Shown: positions 33,238 through 45,515 of the stretch, piece after piece | Position numbering within the stretch: the stretch's first letter is position 1 | Layout of the letters: every line of letters begins with the position of its first letter | Source: Allantophomopsis cytisporea | Lineage: Eukaryota > Ascomycota > Leotiomycetes > Phacidiales > Phacidiaceae | NCBI GenBank assembly: GCA_024752435.1 | Contig: CP103027.1 | Coordinates: 558,001-622,000, forward strand | Direction of reading: 5' to 3' | DNA: 64,000 nt | Made by a program: the position numbers and the translations under genes | The notes under the pieces: generated by a model | Told to the model about the DNA's origin: nothing | The model's input: only the letters and a program-made list of their open reading frames with translations | Databases searched by the model: none

Positions 33238-34825
33238 ATGCGGTCTTTAATACCTTCACTTCTTGTAACCGTCGCCGTGGGCAGCTTTGGTAAGTGATGT
33301 CTGGAATTTTATGTAAAGGAAGATAGCATTGCTAATTACATTTCTGTTCCTTATCATAGCCCAAGACATTTGCAATGGAGATAAGAACGCCGTTATTTCC
33401 CTTGGATCCCAAGAGGACGCGGACAAATATGCAGGATGTCGTACCTTGCAAGGGACGATCAGTGTGGCCGAACAATACTCTGGAGATCTCTTCTTAAACG
33501 ACCTGCAATACCTGAATGGAAGCATAACAATCGCCAGTGCTCAATTCTTGACATCAATCAGCTTCTCCAATCTCCAAGAAGTTGCCGGTGCAGTCTCGAT
33601 AAAAGATCTGCCCTGGCTTACGACCCTAGACCTGTCGTCACTTACAGTTATCGATGGAGCTCTTGAAATCTCCAATAACATAAACCTAGAATCGTTAGGT
33701 GGAATTGATGTCGAAGATATAAAGTCAATCTCAATCAGAAATAATTCGGCTCTGCAATCCATCAGATTTCCATCACTCAAAAATGTTACCTCTGAGCTTG
33801 CCATCACTGGAAACAATTACCTTACCAGCGTAGACCTTCCAAGTCTCGCTGGAACTGGAGTTCTTCACATTGCGAATGCTGCCTCAATTGAGTTGCCAAA
33901 TCTCACAGATGTCTACGGTCTAGCTGGCCAATTAGTTATTTCTGATGGCACTTTTACAAGTCTGTCTGTGCCAAAGCTAAGGTGGACCAGAGAAAGCATC
34001 TGGATCAAAGACAACAAAATACTTGAGGATGTTGACTTCCCTTCATTGACAACGGTAGGACAGGGGGCAGGTTCCGGCTCAGCAAGGGGCACGCTGGTAG
34101 TCTCAGGGAACCTGCTGGAATCCATTTCATTCCCATCACTTGACTATGTTCAAAGCGGAGTCTATCTGCACGGCGACTTTTCGAAGTAAGTTTAAGCACG
34201 TTTACTTATATAACAACGATAAAATCTAACTCGATGCAGGATTAATTTCCCCGTACTCGGTAGTGGAGCCATTGTACTTGCAACTCTAGATACAGATTTC
34301 GACTGTGTAGCTGAGAATGCAACAATGAGCGCCCAGGGGATAAGCTGCACGCTTTGTGCCAGCGGCTTGTCGTCCTTTGGAGCTTATACTGATGGAGACA
34401 TCAATATTGATGGTGGTCTGGTCGGAGGCATTGTTGAAGACCTGTGGAATTATGGCAGTGATATCTGCAGTTACGTTAGCCCAAAGTATTGGGGGAAGAG
34501 TACAGGTTCAACGCCTGCAATCTCAACATCCGCAACTTCAAGCAGCACCCGCTCGACCAGTGCCAGCTCAACCAGTATCAGCTCTATCGGCCAGAGCTAT
34601 ACTAGCACAGCCTCAACAAGTACAACTTTGAGCAGCACAGGCCCGACAACAACTTCAACGAGCACAACATCGACAAGCATCGCCAATTCCACAATTACCA
34701 ATTCTACATCGACAACTTCCCCATACACTGGTACAAATAATGGAAATGGAGCCTATGTTAAGACAGGCATGACATTTGGTGTTGGTTTAGGGCTCGTATT
34801 TACCGCAATGCTTTTCTTTGCCTAG
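33238..34825 (+). CDS. Ecm33/Sps2-like GPI-anchored cell-wall protein
   Basis: Three exons (33238-33289, 33360-34185, 34240-34825), introns of 70 and 54 nt, 487 aa. The first exon encodes a secretion signal (LIPSLLVTVAVGSFA). The mature region consists of receptor-L-domain/LRR-like beta-helix repeats of the form 'L.SI.FPSL..V', for example LTTLDLSSLTVIDGALEISN and SLKNVTSELAITGNNYLTSV. Near residues 350-400 are paired Cys (ISCTLCASGL and DICSYV). A long Ser/Thr-rich region follows and the protein ends in a hydrophobic helix (FGVGLGLVFTAMLFFA), the classical GPI-attachment arrangement. Ecm33 family proteins are needed for wall integrity. Family and topology are confident. Confidence 0.9.
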
Positions 34826-36442
34826 CTTGTAACGAATGGAGAGCAACTATTGTAGTACTCGCTTTCATTACGGATTGCCGACTGTCTGTTCTTCTTCCAA
34901 AATTCTTCTTCCTTAATTGAAAAGTTCTGCTAGTCTGTAGTGGTAGATGACATTTAGAAATAATATACTGAAGATCAACATGAAGAATATAGCAAATACA
35001 CACGTGCCAGTGACCGTATATCTCTTCCAAGAGGATCGCAACAAAGAGCAATTGTCAACCTGATCGAAGGATCTTCACTTATACAAAACGATATTGTTTT
35101 TGTAGACAGACTGTATATATTGGCAGGTATACTATACTCATTCTTGAGAATCTACGCAGCAATTAACAGCCCTACCTCTTGATCCCAAAACAAGCTATAC
35201 AAAATGTGTACTTGCAGCGTTTGGTTGAGCAAGAGCCTTCTAGCTCATAAGAACAACTGAAATATAGAGCTTTAGTATTAAGTGATTTTATGCTGTTTGT
35301 AATCCCCAAGTAAATACAATATATGCGTAGACGTAACTTATTTTAGGTATTATCTACAGCGAAGTAACTATCAACCCACTTCTCACATTCAACCTCCTCA
35401 GTACTCCCCTCACCTCTACCCTCTCAAATCCCACACGAGTCATGAACCTCCTTCATAACCTCAAATAGCCCAACATTGCAAAATTCCAAGGTTGACTAGT
35501 GCAGTGGTCAATTCCCCCTCCCCCCAAAACTTGGAATTGGTAAGTACACGGAAAGCAAAACCCCACGGGTTTTCTGCAATGAAATACGAGACTGCACTCT
35601 CCTATCCATTGATCTTTTGCCATTTTGAGACGTGTTCGATTCTCCACTTTCAGAATACCCTTTCTTTTCTCTTTCTTTTGTTTTGCACATCTTGTGAAGC
35701 TCTGCTACGCATCCAATGTTTACTTTTTTGCCTTTAACTATGCGTTGTATTACACCATTCTTGTTCAATTCCTTTCCATACAATACTCTACGTCGAATTT
35801 TTGGAATAAAATGGATTACCTATGATTTCCGACATGTTCCAATCATTTCGTCACATCTTTCTCTTTAAACATCTATATTGACATCTCTCACAAGACTCTT
35901 TGTCTTTGGGACATATCCCGCCCCCTAGGCCTCCACCCAGTGTAATGGCGACCATATCGCCCTTCTTATCGACGAACGAGAGAACTAAGAGCCCACTGGA
36001 GTCAGATGCTCGTCTAGACGTCTCCTGAAGCTATCGATAGCTTGGTCATCTGGAAGGAGATAAGCACCTGGGAGCTTGCAATGGCATTGTCGATCTGTAG
36101 TGTCAGAATGTGGGGGTTAGTTGTGTTCGTGGAAGACGAGGATGCCGACCGTTTCTGCCCAAAAGGTCGATAGGATTATTTCGAAACATACCCAGTTATA
36201 TTAGTAATTGAGCGTAGGGATTTAAAAAGAAAGAGTTTTGAGAGCTATGAAGATTAAAGTTTTACTTATCAAGAAGCATACGATCATTGAGACTTGTACA
36301 GTTATTGACAGCCACATAGCTATGCATAGCCTTGCATTTCTCGGTTTTCATCATAAGACATGGATAATTATCACTTCGAAGTATCAAATTCAAGACGAGT
36401 AAAAAGGAATATTCGTCAATGGCATCATTAATCATTTGTCCC
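34826..36442. other. Intergenic between convergent genes
   Basis: 1.6 kb between the Ecm33-like and YjbQ-family genes. At 35985-36094 the minus strand has an exon-like piece after a CTACAG acceptor: QCHCKLPGAYLLPDDQAIDS then a short tail to TAG. I could not find a matching upstream exon, so I do not call a gene. The rest is AT-rich and empty. Confidence 0.35.
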
Positions 36443-37109
36443 TCAAGCTTTCTCACCCTGAATGGTAGCCACAACCTTTCTCTGATGCTTACTAGCTCTG
36501 AACTCCAAGTACCAAATACCCTGCCACGTACCCGTAGCCAACTTTCCATCCCTAATAGGAATCGTAACACTAGCTCCGATCAAGGCGCTCTTAATATGTG
36601 CCTAACAACCATAAGCTTCAGAACAAAATACATCCAATGTTGGAATGGTAACCTACCGGCATATCATCCAGTCCCTCAGCAGAGTGTCTGTACAACTCCC
36701 CCTTGCGGTCCTCAGGCGCAATGCGGTCCAAAGCATCGCTCATATCCTCTCTGACATCCGAGTCCCAGTTCTCATTGAGCGAGAGCGCACACGAGGTATG
36801 TTGGATGAAGAGGTTGAGAAGGCCGACCTTGTAGTTCTTGAGCTCCGGAAGGTTTTTGACGACTTCATCTGTGACGAGGTAGCTGCCGCGCGACTTGGTC
36901 GGCAGGGTGAAGGTCTTTTGGGCCCAGGACATGATCGGTGGATGGGTGGGGAGGTGGGATTTGACGTAGGCTGTCGGTGAGAGTAGGCGGATTGGGGCGT
37001 ATATGATGTGGTGGAAGAGGCTGGGGAAGAGGGAGAGGAGCAGTACGAAGACGAGGAGAACGGTGGTGGTGATCGATTGTGATGTACTAGGTCTCGTTGG
37101 TTGTGGCAT
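36443..37109 (-). CDS. YjbQ/UPF0047 family protein with N-terminal hydrophobic extension
   Basis: Exons 37109-36657 and 36601-36443 are joined over a 55-nt intron; 203 aa. The core starts at MSWAQKTFTLPTKSRGSYLV and includes VGLLNLFIQHTSCALSLNEN, where the His-Thr-Ser-Cys motif is invariant in the family. After the splice come AHIKSALIGASVTIPI, LATGTWQGIWYLEF and the basic end. YjbQ homologues are small trimeric proteins; bacterial members have weak thiamine-phosphate-synthase-like activity and the eukaryotic role is unclear. The longest frame adds 59 residues containing a strong hydrophobic helix (VLLVFVLLLSLFPSLFHHII), unusual for the family. If translation starts at ATG 36932 instead, the protein is the standard 144 aa. 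Confidence 0.85.
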
Positions 37110-37531
37110 TTACTTTTCGTTGATGGCGGGTTCGTTCGACGTCATAGGTGCTTTATATCGCAGATTAGCGATGTAGCATATATTTCAGGCATCACCATTT
37201 TGGTGTCGTTCATTGCTTCCTCTGCATTTCACTTATGATTTTACATCTTTCCGCCATGAGGACAATTTGACTTCTTTGATAAGACTTCGTATTCTACATA
37301 TTTCAGTTTTACTGTTGTTATTGCTAGCATCAATAATGATTTTGGCACCAACTAGGTCCTGGATCCACTTTTGAAAAGCAATTATCCAATTAGAAGACCC
37401 CAATTGCGAATCGATCGGTCATGTTTTGTGTCACAAACTTGAGTTTCACAGAGCTAGACATGATTTAGGTATTTGGTAATAATTTCATGTATATTTACAA
37501 CTTTAAACTCCTCTCAATTCTAATCTCGTCT
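37110..37531. other. Intergenic, no gene seen
   Basis: 422-bp spacer between two minus-strand genes. It contains the promoter of the YjbQ-family gene and the 3' flank of the complex I gene. No further feature is seen. Confidence 0.45.
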
Positions 37532-38494
37532 TTATCTCTGTCCAAGTGCCTCGTTTGTGACCCGTTGTGACTCGTTAACTTCAGCAGCGTCTCCGGTTGG
37601 CTCAAGAGGGTAGCTGTTGTGTGGAAGGGATTTGAGATATGCCTTGTGATGTTCGTTGGCCTGGAAGTGACATTAGCACTCATGTCCGGGACCATGTAGG
37701 AAGCCGCAGGACGTTGAGGATATAGACTTACAAATGGGAGACCACAGTATGTGCAAGAGCAGATTTGTGGCTTATCAGTGTTGATGAAGATTTTTGGGTG
37801 ACCAAGGGGTCCACCACCTCCGTCGCACTCAACGACGCGCTCGTGTACCCATCTCACCGGTTGCTTGTGAATGAGCTCAATAGCGGCCTCTGGTTGTGGC
37901 TAAGAAGGAGTCAGTATTTGAATTCCGGGACAGTTGATTGGACCAAAAGCATAGCTTGACAAAATGGAATCAGAGTTGCGCTTGAACGCTTGGGTTTATC
38001 GTCATTGTATGGTTCTTGAGGCCACTCAGTAACACGGACCAATGTTGCTCATCAGGTAAGTATGTAGTTTAGAAGGGTTCCAGGTCGTCAAGTCGAAAAA
38101 AGGTCCAGGGTGGCCAGTAGACATTCGGATATTCTCGAAAACAATCCAGTGGTATGAAAATACGCACCTGGAACTCCATGAGCGTCTGCTCGAATCTTGG
38201 ACCGCTCATAGCCTTGGCTCTTGGGTTCTGGCTGCGGGACCAAACGTCGGCTCTGTTTGGGGCCTGCATGACTCTCATCTTCTCGCTCTTCTCCGTGCTC
38301 TCCTGCAAAGCACTATCGCCGAATGGATTCTCGATTGGTGTCTCGTTGGTCTTCGAGACGTTTGGAACTTCCTTGGGGGCACCGGCAGTGTTGAGCTCCT
38401 TGTTGTCATTGCCGGAGAAGGCATAAGCGCGTCGTCCGGAGACAGCGACTCTGCGCGACAGTATAGCAGTTCTTGATCGTGCGGTGGAAAGCAT
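37532..38494 (-). CDS. NADH:ubiquinone oxidoreductase 13 kDa Zn-binding subunit (NDUFS6-like)
   Basis: Three exons (38494-38168, 37899-37732, 37660-37532) give 207 aa. The N-terminus LSTARSRTAILSRRVAVSGR is Arg/Ser-rich and lacks acidic residues, as expected for a mitochondrial presequence. The C-terminal domain reads VVECDGGGGPLGHPKIFINT then QICSCTYCGLPF. This Cys-x8-His ... Cys-x2-Cys pattern binds zinc in the NDUFS6/zf-CHCC family. The subunit sits at the junction of the N- and Q-modules of complex I and is needed for late assembly. The domain continues into exon 3 (ANEHHKAYLKSL) with a short tail. An upstream in-frame extension beyond 38494 has no support. Confidence 0.93.
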
Positions 38495-40328
38495 TGCGGT
38501 GGATGTGAGGCAATTGATCGTATTCCCCTTCGACAAGACGTCGTCGGTGTTGTCGCTCAATTGAAGCTCACGAACTAGCGCGAAGTTGCTGCGCACAGAC
38601 CATTCAAAAGTACCCGCGCGCCGACCTTCAAAAACATCTCAACTCGACTTATTAGAACATCAGATTTCCAATTCTCATAAGCAACGTTATTGTCCTACCA
38701 AGGTGTTAAGACACACTTTTTCTTGGATTATACGAGTGCTGATATTGCAAACATGTCAAATCCTCAGCTGCAAGCCATAGTTTCAAGGTTGCTTACGAAG
38801 CTGAGGTAACCTAGATCGGGGGTCTGAGGCGTATTGTCGTATACATACATATACCTAGGTACCTCTTCTGTTGTGTGATGTACTGACAACTCATTATTTC
38901 AGAATCGTATCTATTGACACTACGCTTGCGCATCCTTTTGAATCTGGATGTCTTGTATTCACCTTGAAAACTACTCTATAGGTTACCTTGAGATGTTGCT
39001 AGAGAGCAATCTCATACCCATATTTCCTACTTTGTTAAGGAACAACAACGTCAAGGCTACCAAAATATGATAGAATGAGTACTACAAGACTGTAAGATCC
39101 TAGGCCTGTAAGTATACATCTAGACCTCGTATCCCTTCATCAAATAACTCAAGCTCACATTGTGCAAGTCATCAACGGCGTTAGGTATCACCTTAAGTAA
39201 CATCTGCCTTCGAGGATTCATTCGCTGCGCCCCTGGTGTTAATCATCACGTAGCCCATGCAAGTTCCCAAAAGACCAACGCATAACATCCTGCAAGTGAA
39301 AGATTGCATTACCCTACTCTACACGACAGCTCGTTCGTTATGGGAGATCTGGCGATCGATGAACCTTGAGATACAGGAACTCGATTAACTCAATGCCTAA
39401 AACAAACAGATACCGATTACTTGTTACGCAAAAGCGTTCAATGGTAGGTAGTCAAGAACTCACAATAGACGAAGGTTTTACAATTGTTTATCTTGCTTTT
39501 GATTCTCGGCAATTCGGCGTAAATTCAATCAACCTGATCGATCATTGTGTGCAGGATTAGTGCCTATGTATTCTCATATATCATAACGTTAAATGAACTA
39601 ACATTCCAAGTCATATCCTATACGACAGATTGAGCCATTCTAAGTGGTTTGACAACTGCGGGACGATGACCATGGGCATCTCTTCGAGTATGGATCGTAC
39701 AGTATCTTTGTATGGAAAGGCAGTTGAAGCTGGGCATGTTTAGATTTAGAAAATGATTCGCGATGAGCGTAATACTTTGTACTTACTGATGTTAAATTCC
39801 AAATAACCTCGAGGCTCTATGTAACTACTGCGCAGTGGTGTCACTACCCATTGTGCCTATGAATAAATCAGATCACACCCTACCACCCACCTGGTACCGG
39901 GGGTTGTGAGCACTCCTGCAGGCGTCAATAGCAACGGTGTGTGTGTGTGTGTGTGTGTGCGCGCTCTTGTGCTCTCACTCTCACTCTCACTCTCTCTCAC
40001 TCACTCGACTCATCTTACGTGCCGCAGCAAGTATTAGTACTGTGCACAAGCATGTCAAATGAATCGTTTTGGATGACTTAAAGCATCACGAAGCTTTGTA
40101 AAGATGACGGCCTCGATTACACATTACACGAATCTCGTCACCGGTGGCGGCCGCGAGACTTCTGGTAAGGTACTGACCTTGCCTTTCCCGTTGTTAAGTA
40201 GTAAGGTAGTGGAGCTCGCACTAAATCATACCTCAGCAATGCAAACTCTCGCCGACTCCTTCTTGATCACTCAGCAAACAAATTATCCTGCGTGACGACT
40301 TCCCCTATAAACACCTGCCTGTTGACTC
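38495..40328. other. Intergenic with a microsatellite, no gene seen
   Basis: 1.8 kb between divergent genes. It contains the promoters of the complex I subunit and of the M16 protease and the GT/CT microsatellite listed separately. Short open stretches (39366-39560, 40104-40295) have no recognisable content; the latter could be an upstream ORF of the protease transcript. Confidence 0.4.
39936..40011. repeat. Compound microsatellite (GT)n and CTCACT-type
   Basis: A run of about 11 GT units is followed by GCGCGC and then by repeats of CTCACT/CTCTCACT. It lies about 320 bp upstream of the M16 protease start. Confidence 0.85.
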
Positions 40329-43300
40329 ATGTCTACAGGCCTTCTCACATCTTCTGGACGACAAATTTTACGACGGGACTCATCGAAACTCTTACGTTGT
40401 TTACTGGTCGGGCGTAGCTACTCAGCCTTACGAAGCTTGCCTCGTCCCCAGATCTGCAAGGCTCCGTCGGTGCATATCAGTCTACAAAACCTAGGGAAAC
40501 TTGCTCACAACACAACCACAACACCAATCAGAGGATTCTCACATCGAAGTGCCGGTGTATCATACGTTACAACCTACGTTCACTCCACAATTCCTACATC
40601 TCCAAATCCTCTTCGTTCACCTCTCTCCTATCCCTGCTTTCGAAACCACATCTCCTCTTCGCGGGCGAACGCAACGACAATGGCTTCTCCTATAGTGTCC
40701 GAGGCACATGCGAACCAACGACATGCTCCCGTCGAACGTATCACAGACAGACTGGAGACACCGTCCCTTGACGACAGGTCATACCGCGTGGTGAAGCTGT
40801 CGAATCAGTTGGAAGTACTTCTGGTACATGATGCAGAGACGGACAAAGCCAGTGCGGCAATGGATGTGAATGTTGGCAACTTCAGCGACCGTGCAGATTT
40901 GCCTGGAATGGCACATGCTGTAGAAGTGAGCGCCCTAGAGAGGTTCCAGAGGTCTAGAGGTTCTATATAACTGACTAGATTGCAGCATTTGCTTTTCATG
41001 GGAACTAAAAAGGTACGAGCCATTCTTAATCAATACCCCGAACCGTTTGCGCAAACTACGACGCCCTGAGTAGCTTGGATCACTTGGCGCCACTGAGTCA
41101 TCCATATCATCAGCATATATCAAGCAGGTTGAAATACCTAGATCCCCGGAGTCGTTCTACGCAGCACGAGTATCCTGAGCAGACAGGGTTTCTTAAAAGG
41201 CCTTTGAGCTATTCCCATAGCTCGAAAGCCTTGAATAGACTGTTTTATTTGGAGTTGATCAGTGATTCCCCTCATTTAAGCTTTTGGGCAGATTGGGCTT
41301 TTTATGGCCCTTGAACTACTCAATCCTCCTGCGTAGTTCTGAACAGTATAATCATCCTAAGCGGATCGAATTATCGGAAGCCTCAAGTTCTCCACTCGGT
41401 CTGCGAATCTGGAACAGACCAGCTATTCAATCAATCATTCCTTTTGAGATGTTCTGAAGGGATATGGTTATCCTAAGAGCGCTTACTTAGAGCTCCTCAG
41501 TATTCATAGACGCTCCGAATCCCGAGCAGATTGATTGTAAAGACTTTGGGATTACTCAGTCTTATTTAATCTGCACAGTATGATTATCCTGTGCAGATTA
41601 TATTTTTTGTTTTTCATTTTGAAACTCCTAAGCTATTTACATATCATAGAGTATTAAGCGGGCAAGGACCTTTACAGCCTTAGATCCCCTCCTGTTAGAT
41701 TGTTTTCGACGTTCTGATTATTCTGCAAAAAAATCCCTTTTTGTAGAAATAGATTATATTAGAATTGGATGATTTGGCTAACTTGCACTTCAGTACCCAA
41801 AAGAGAACGAGTATTCGCAATATCTTTCCTCACATTCTGGAAACTCTAACGCATACACTGCGGCAACATCAACAAATTACTTCTTCGAAGTTGGTGCACA
41901 GGCCTCTGAAGACGCGACAGAGGCTCCTCTGTATGGCGCACTTGATCGATTCGCCCAATTTTTCATTGAACCTCTTTTCCTTTCTGAGACTTTAGAGAGA
42001 GAACTCCGTGCGGTTGATTCAGAGAACAAGAAGAACCTGCAGAGCGACACTTGGCGCCTTCATCAGCTAGACAAGTCTCTTACTAACCCCAATCATCCCT
42101 TCTGCCATTTCTCTACAGGAAACTTTGAGGTTCTCAAGACTCTGCCAGAGGCACGTGGACTGGACGTGAGAAAGGAATTTATGGACTTCCATGCTGCACA
42201 CTACTCAGCCAATGTCATGAAGCTGGTAGTGTTGGGCAGAGAGCCACTCGATACGTTAGAGGCCTGGGTTGCTGAGCTTTTTGCCGGCGTTCAAAATAAG
42301 AACCTTCCGAGAAAGGTCTGGGATGGAGAACAACCATTGGGTGAAAAGGAGCTTTTGACGCAATGCTTTGCAAGACCGGTGATGGACGCGCGCTCCCTCG
42401 ACCTGACTTTCCCATTTATGGATCAAGAAGAACTCTATGATGTTCAGCCAGGACGTTACATTTCTCATCTGATTGGTCACGAGGGACCTGGCAGTATCAT
42501 GGCTTATATCAAGTCGAAAGGATGGGCAAACGGACTGAGTGCTGGTGCTTATGGACCTTGTCCGGGCACAGCTTTCTTCTCTGTTTCAATCCGCCTGACG
42601 GAGGATGGTTTAAAGAATTACCAAGAGATCATCAAGATAATCTTTGAGTACATTGCTATGCTGAAGGAATCCCCACCACAAGCTTGGATCTTTGATGAAC
42701 AAAAGGGCATGATGGATGTGGACTTCAAGTTCAAACAGAAGTCGCGGGCTGGAAATTTCACTACAAAGACTGCTTCATTCATGCAAAAGCCAATCCCAAG
42801 AGAGTGGTTACTTAGTGGCCAGTCCCGTATCAGGAGATTTGATGCTGGTGTTATCGAGAAGGCCCTCTCGTATCTTCGTGCGGATAACTTCCGATTTACT
42901 GTTGTTAGCCAGACTTTCCCAGGTGGCTGGGACTCAAAGGAGAAATGGTATGGTACTGAATACAAGTACGAAAAGATTCCTCTTGATTTCCTTGAGGAGA
43001 TCAAGAAGGCAGGTCAGGTCACTGCTGCCGAGAGAATCCCAGAACTCCATCTTCCACACAAGAACGAGTTTATTCCAACGAAGCTCGAGGTTGAGAAGAA
43101 GGATGTGAAGACTCCGGCAATAGCACCCAAACTCATTCGCAATGATGAATTCGCAAGAGCATGGTTCAAGAAGGATGATGCCTTCTGGGTTCCTAAAGCC
43201 AATGTTTACATCACACTCAAGAACCCTTTACCACGTGCGACCGCTGAGAACTCAATCAAATCTCGAATTTATGCCGAGCTTGTTAGAGACAATCTTGAAG

Positions 43301-44800
43301 AATTTTCATATGATGCCGAGCTTGCTGGTCTGCAGTATAGCGTTACCAGCCATTCCCAGGGCCTTCAAGTTGAGCTTGCTGGTTACAATGACAAACTACC
43401 GGTGCTCTTAGAGAAAGTACTTACGACTATGCGGGACCTTGAAGTCAAGGAAGATCGATTCGGAGTCATCCAAGAGAAGATGCTTCGTGGGATCAAGAAC
43501 TGGGGCTTCCAGCAACCATACAACCAGGTTGGGGAATATACCAGATGGTTGACCAGCGAAAAGGGTTTCATTAACGATCAATTCATTGATGAACTGCCAA
43601 GATTAACGGCGAAGGACATTCAAAGTTTCTATCCACATTTGTTAAGCCAGATGCACATTGAGACATTCACACACGGAAACATGTACAAGGAAGATGCGTT
43701 GAATCTGACGAAATTGGTAGAGACAACGTTGAAGCCACGGGCACTCACTCAAACCCAATGGCCAATTCGCAGATCCCTGATCTTCCCTCCAGGCTCAAAT
43801 TACGTTTACCAAAAGACATTGGTGGATCCAAAGAATGTCAATCACTGCATCGAGATCTTGCTTTATGTTGGTGATAAAGCAAACCGCGAACTTCGAGCCA
43901 AACTTTTGTTGTTGGCACAGATGACGGAGGAACCTGCTTTTGATCAGCTCCGAACGAAGGAACAGCTTGGATACGTTGTCTTCACAGGAGCACGACTTAC
44001 GTCAACCACGATGGGATACCGTGTTATCATTCAGAGTGAGCGTACCGCTCCCTACCTTGAGAGCCGTGTCAATGCCTTCTTCGACCAGTATGCCAAATCC
44101 ATGGCAGAGATGTCGGATGCAGACTTTGAAGGCCACAAGCGCAGTTTGATCACTAAGCGACTAGAGAAACTGAAGAATTTGGATCAAGAATCTGCTCGTC
44201 ACTGGACACACATCGATAGCGAGTATTTTGATTTCGAGCTTGGTAAGTCCGCCTTAATCCATATCCCGCCTAACATGCTAACCATAATTGATAGTCCACC
44301 ACGATGCGGCACACATTAAGCAACTTACCAAGAAGGATATCACAGAGTTCTTCGACTATTATATTTCTCCCGCATCGCCACACAGATCCCAGCTTTCCAC
44401 CCATCTCATTGCTCAAGGCAAGGCCAGCGTTCCACCGTCCGCGGAGAAGAACGCACAGATTACCGAGCTCCTCAGCAAAGCACTCAAGACAGCCGGCGTT
44501 GAGCCCCAACCAGATGCCTTCCAAACCAGACTTCTTGCTGCTGGATCTGAGCAGGCGGACGTTCTTGACGCTGTGCAGTCACATCTTGTCGATGATCTCA
44601 AGCTACCTGCCGACAAGACAACGGCCATCATTACGGATGGTATGAAGACTTTGAGTGTCACTTCGGAGGCAAATGTGGCCCAGAAGGAGGCTGTTGTTAT
44701 TGATAACATTAGAAACTTTAAGGCTGGTTTGGCGGCTACTGCGGGTGCTAGACCTGTCAAGGATTTGAGCGAATTTGAGGATTTGGATTCTAAGCTGTAA
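40329..44800 (+). CDS. Insulin-degrading-enzyme-like M16 metalloprotease
   Basis: Four exons (40329-40925, 40986-41012, 41794-44242, 44295-44800) encode 1192 aa; starting at ATG 40680 gives 1075 aa. The zinc motif HxxEH is GMAHAVEHLLFMGTKK, split by an intron exactly between Glu and His. The second exon is just the nine codons HLLFMGTKK. Exon 3 resumes with YPKENEYSQYLSSHSGNSNA, AATSTNYFFEV and the distal zinc Glu region ELRAVDSENKKNL, with later inactive M16 domains and EQLGYVVFTGARL. This is the insulysin/Ste23 architecture: a closed chamber that degrades peptides including mitochondrial presequences and pheromone-like peptides. The 117-residue extension before MASPIVSEA is basic and hydroxylated (GRQILRRDSSKLLRCLLVGR), fitting a mitochondrial presequence. 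Intron 2 is 781 nt, very long for this genome. Confidence 0.92.
41335..41599. repeat. Degenerate repeats and an 11-bp palindrome inside the long protease intron
   Basis: The motif GTTCTGAA followed by GTATAATCATCCTAAG-like sequence occurs at 41336 and again, diverged, at 41451; a third partial copy (GTATGATTATCCT) lies at 41577. Spacing is about 115 bp. The third copy is embedded in a perfect inverted repeat, 41568-41578 with 41589-41599, around a 10-bp loop. No coding content is present. Confidence 0.55.
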
Positions 44801-45515
44801 GGTATGAATGATTTAATAGAGTAGTGTCTTGATAGATAGAGTTACTAAATATTCTTCAAATCACTGTTTTTGAACTTGACTTAATGCTCTTTGAGAAGTG
44901 GGGACATGCTCAACTCTAGATAGATTATAAGGGCATAGAATTTTGATAGCATGTATTGTTGTATCCTGTTATGACATAGACTCCATGGCTTATTTTGATA
45001 TTCTAACATGGATGGAGGGTGACGATGTGTGGGCAGTAGGATGTGCGTATCCAACTAACTGAAGAGAAAGGAAGCAGATTTCTACCCTGTCGCTATCTAT
45101 ATACTATGTAGTAGTGCAGTGCCACATCCGGTAATAGAGTGCAAGTGAGAACTTCTCACTTTCGTACTCAGACTCTGGTATTGGCCTTAAATGTTGATAT
45201 GGAGTAGCTGTGTACAGCTTTCTGACGCTGAATAACTGCACTGTCTATAGATTCCTTGATGATACTGACTATTCAAGTAAAACGAATGTCCTAAGCCTAT
45301 TGATTGATAGAGATATTACCTGGCTTTTAATTCATGATTAACACGGTTATCCTTTAAGAAGTCCGACAAGCTACAGATTGCCCCACAAACACGCACGGCC
45401 GAGCCCGAATTTAGCACTGACCCGAGCATAAAGTGAGCCGAGGCACGCGAGTACTGAGCTGGAACATCAACAACCACGACCGTCCACTTCAATAGGACCT
45501 CAGTGTTTTCCCACA
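44801..45515. other. Intergenic, no gene seen
   Basis: Spacer between two plus-strand genes; 3' flank of the protease and promoter of the dephospho-CoA kinase. Nothing else is seen. Confidence 0.45.
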
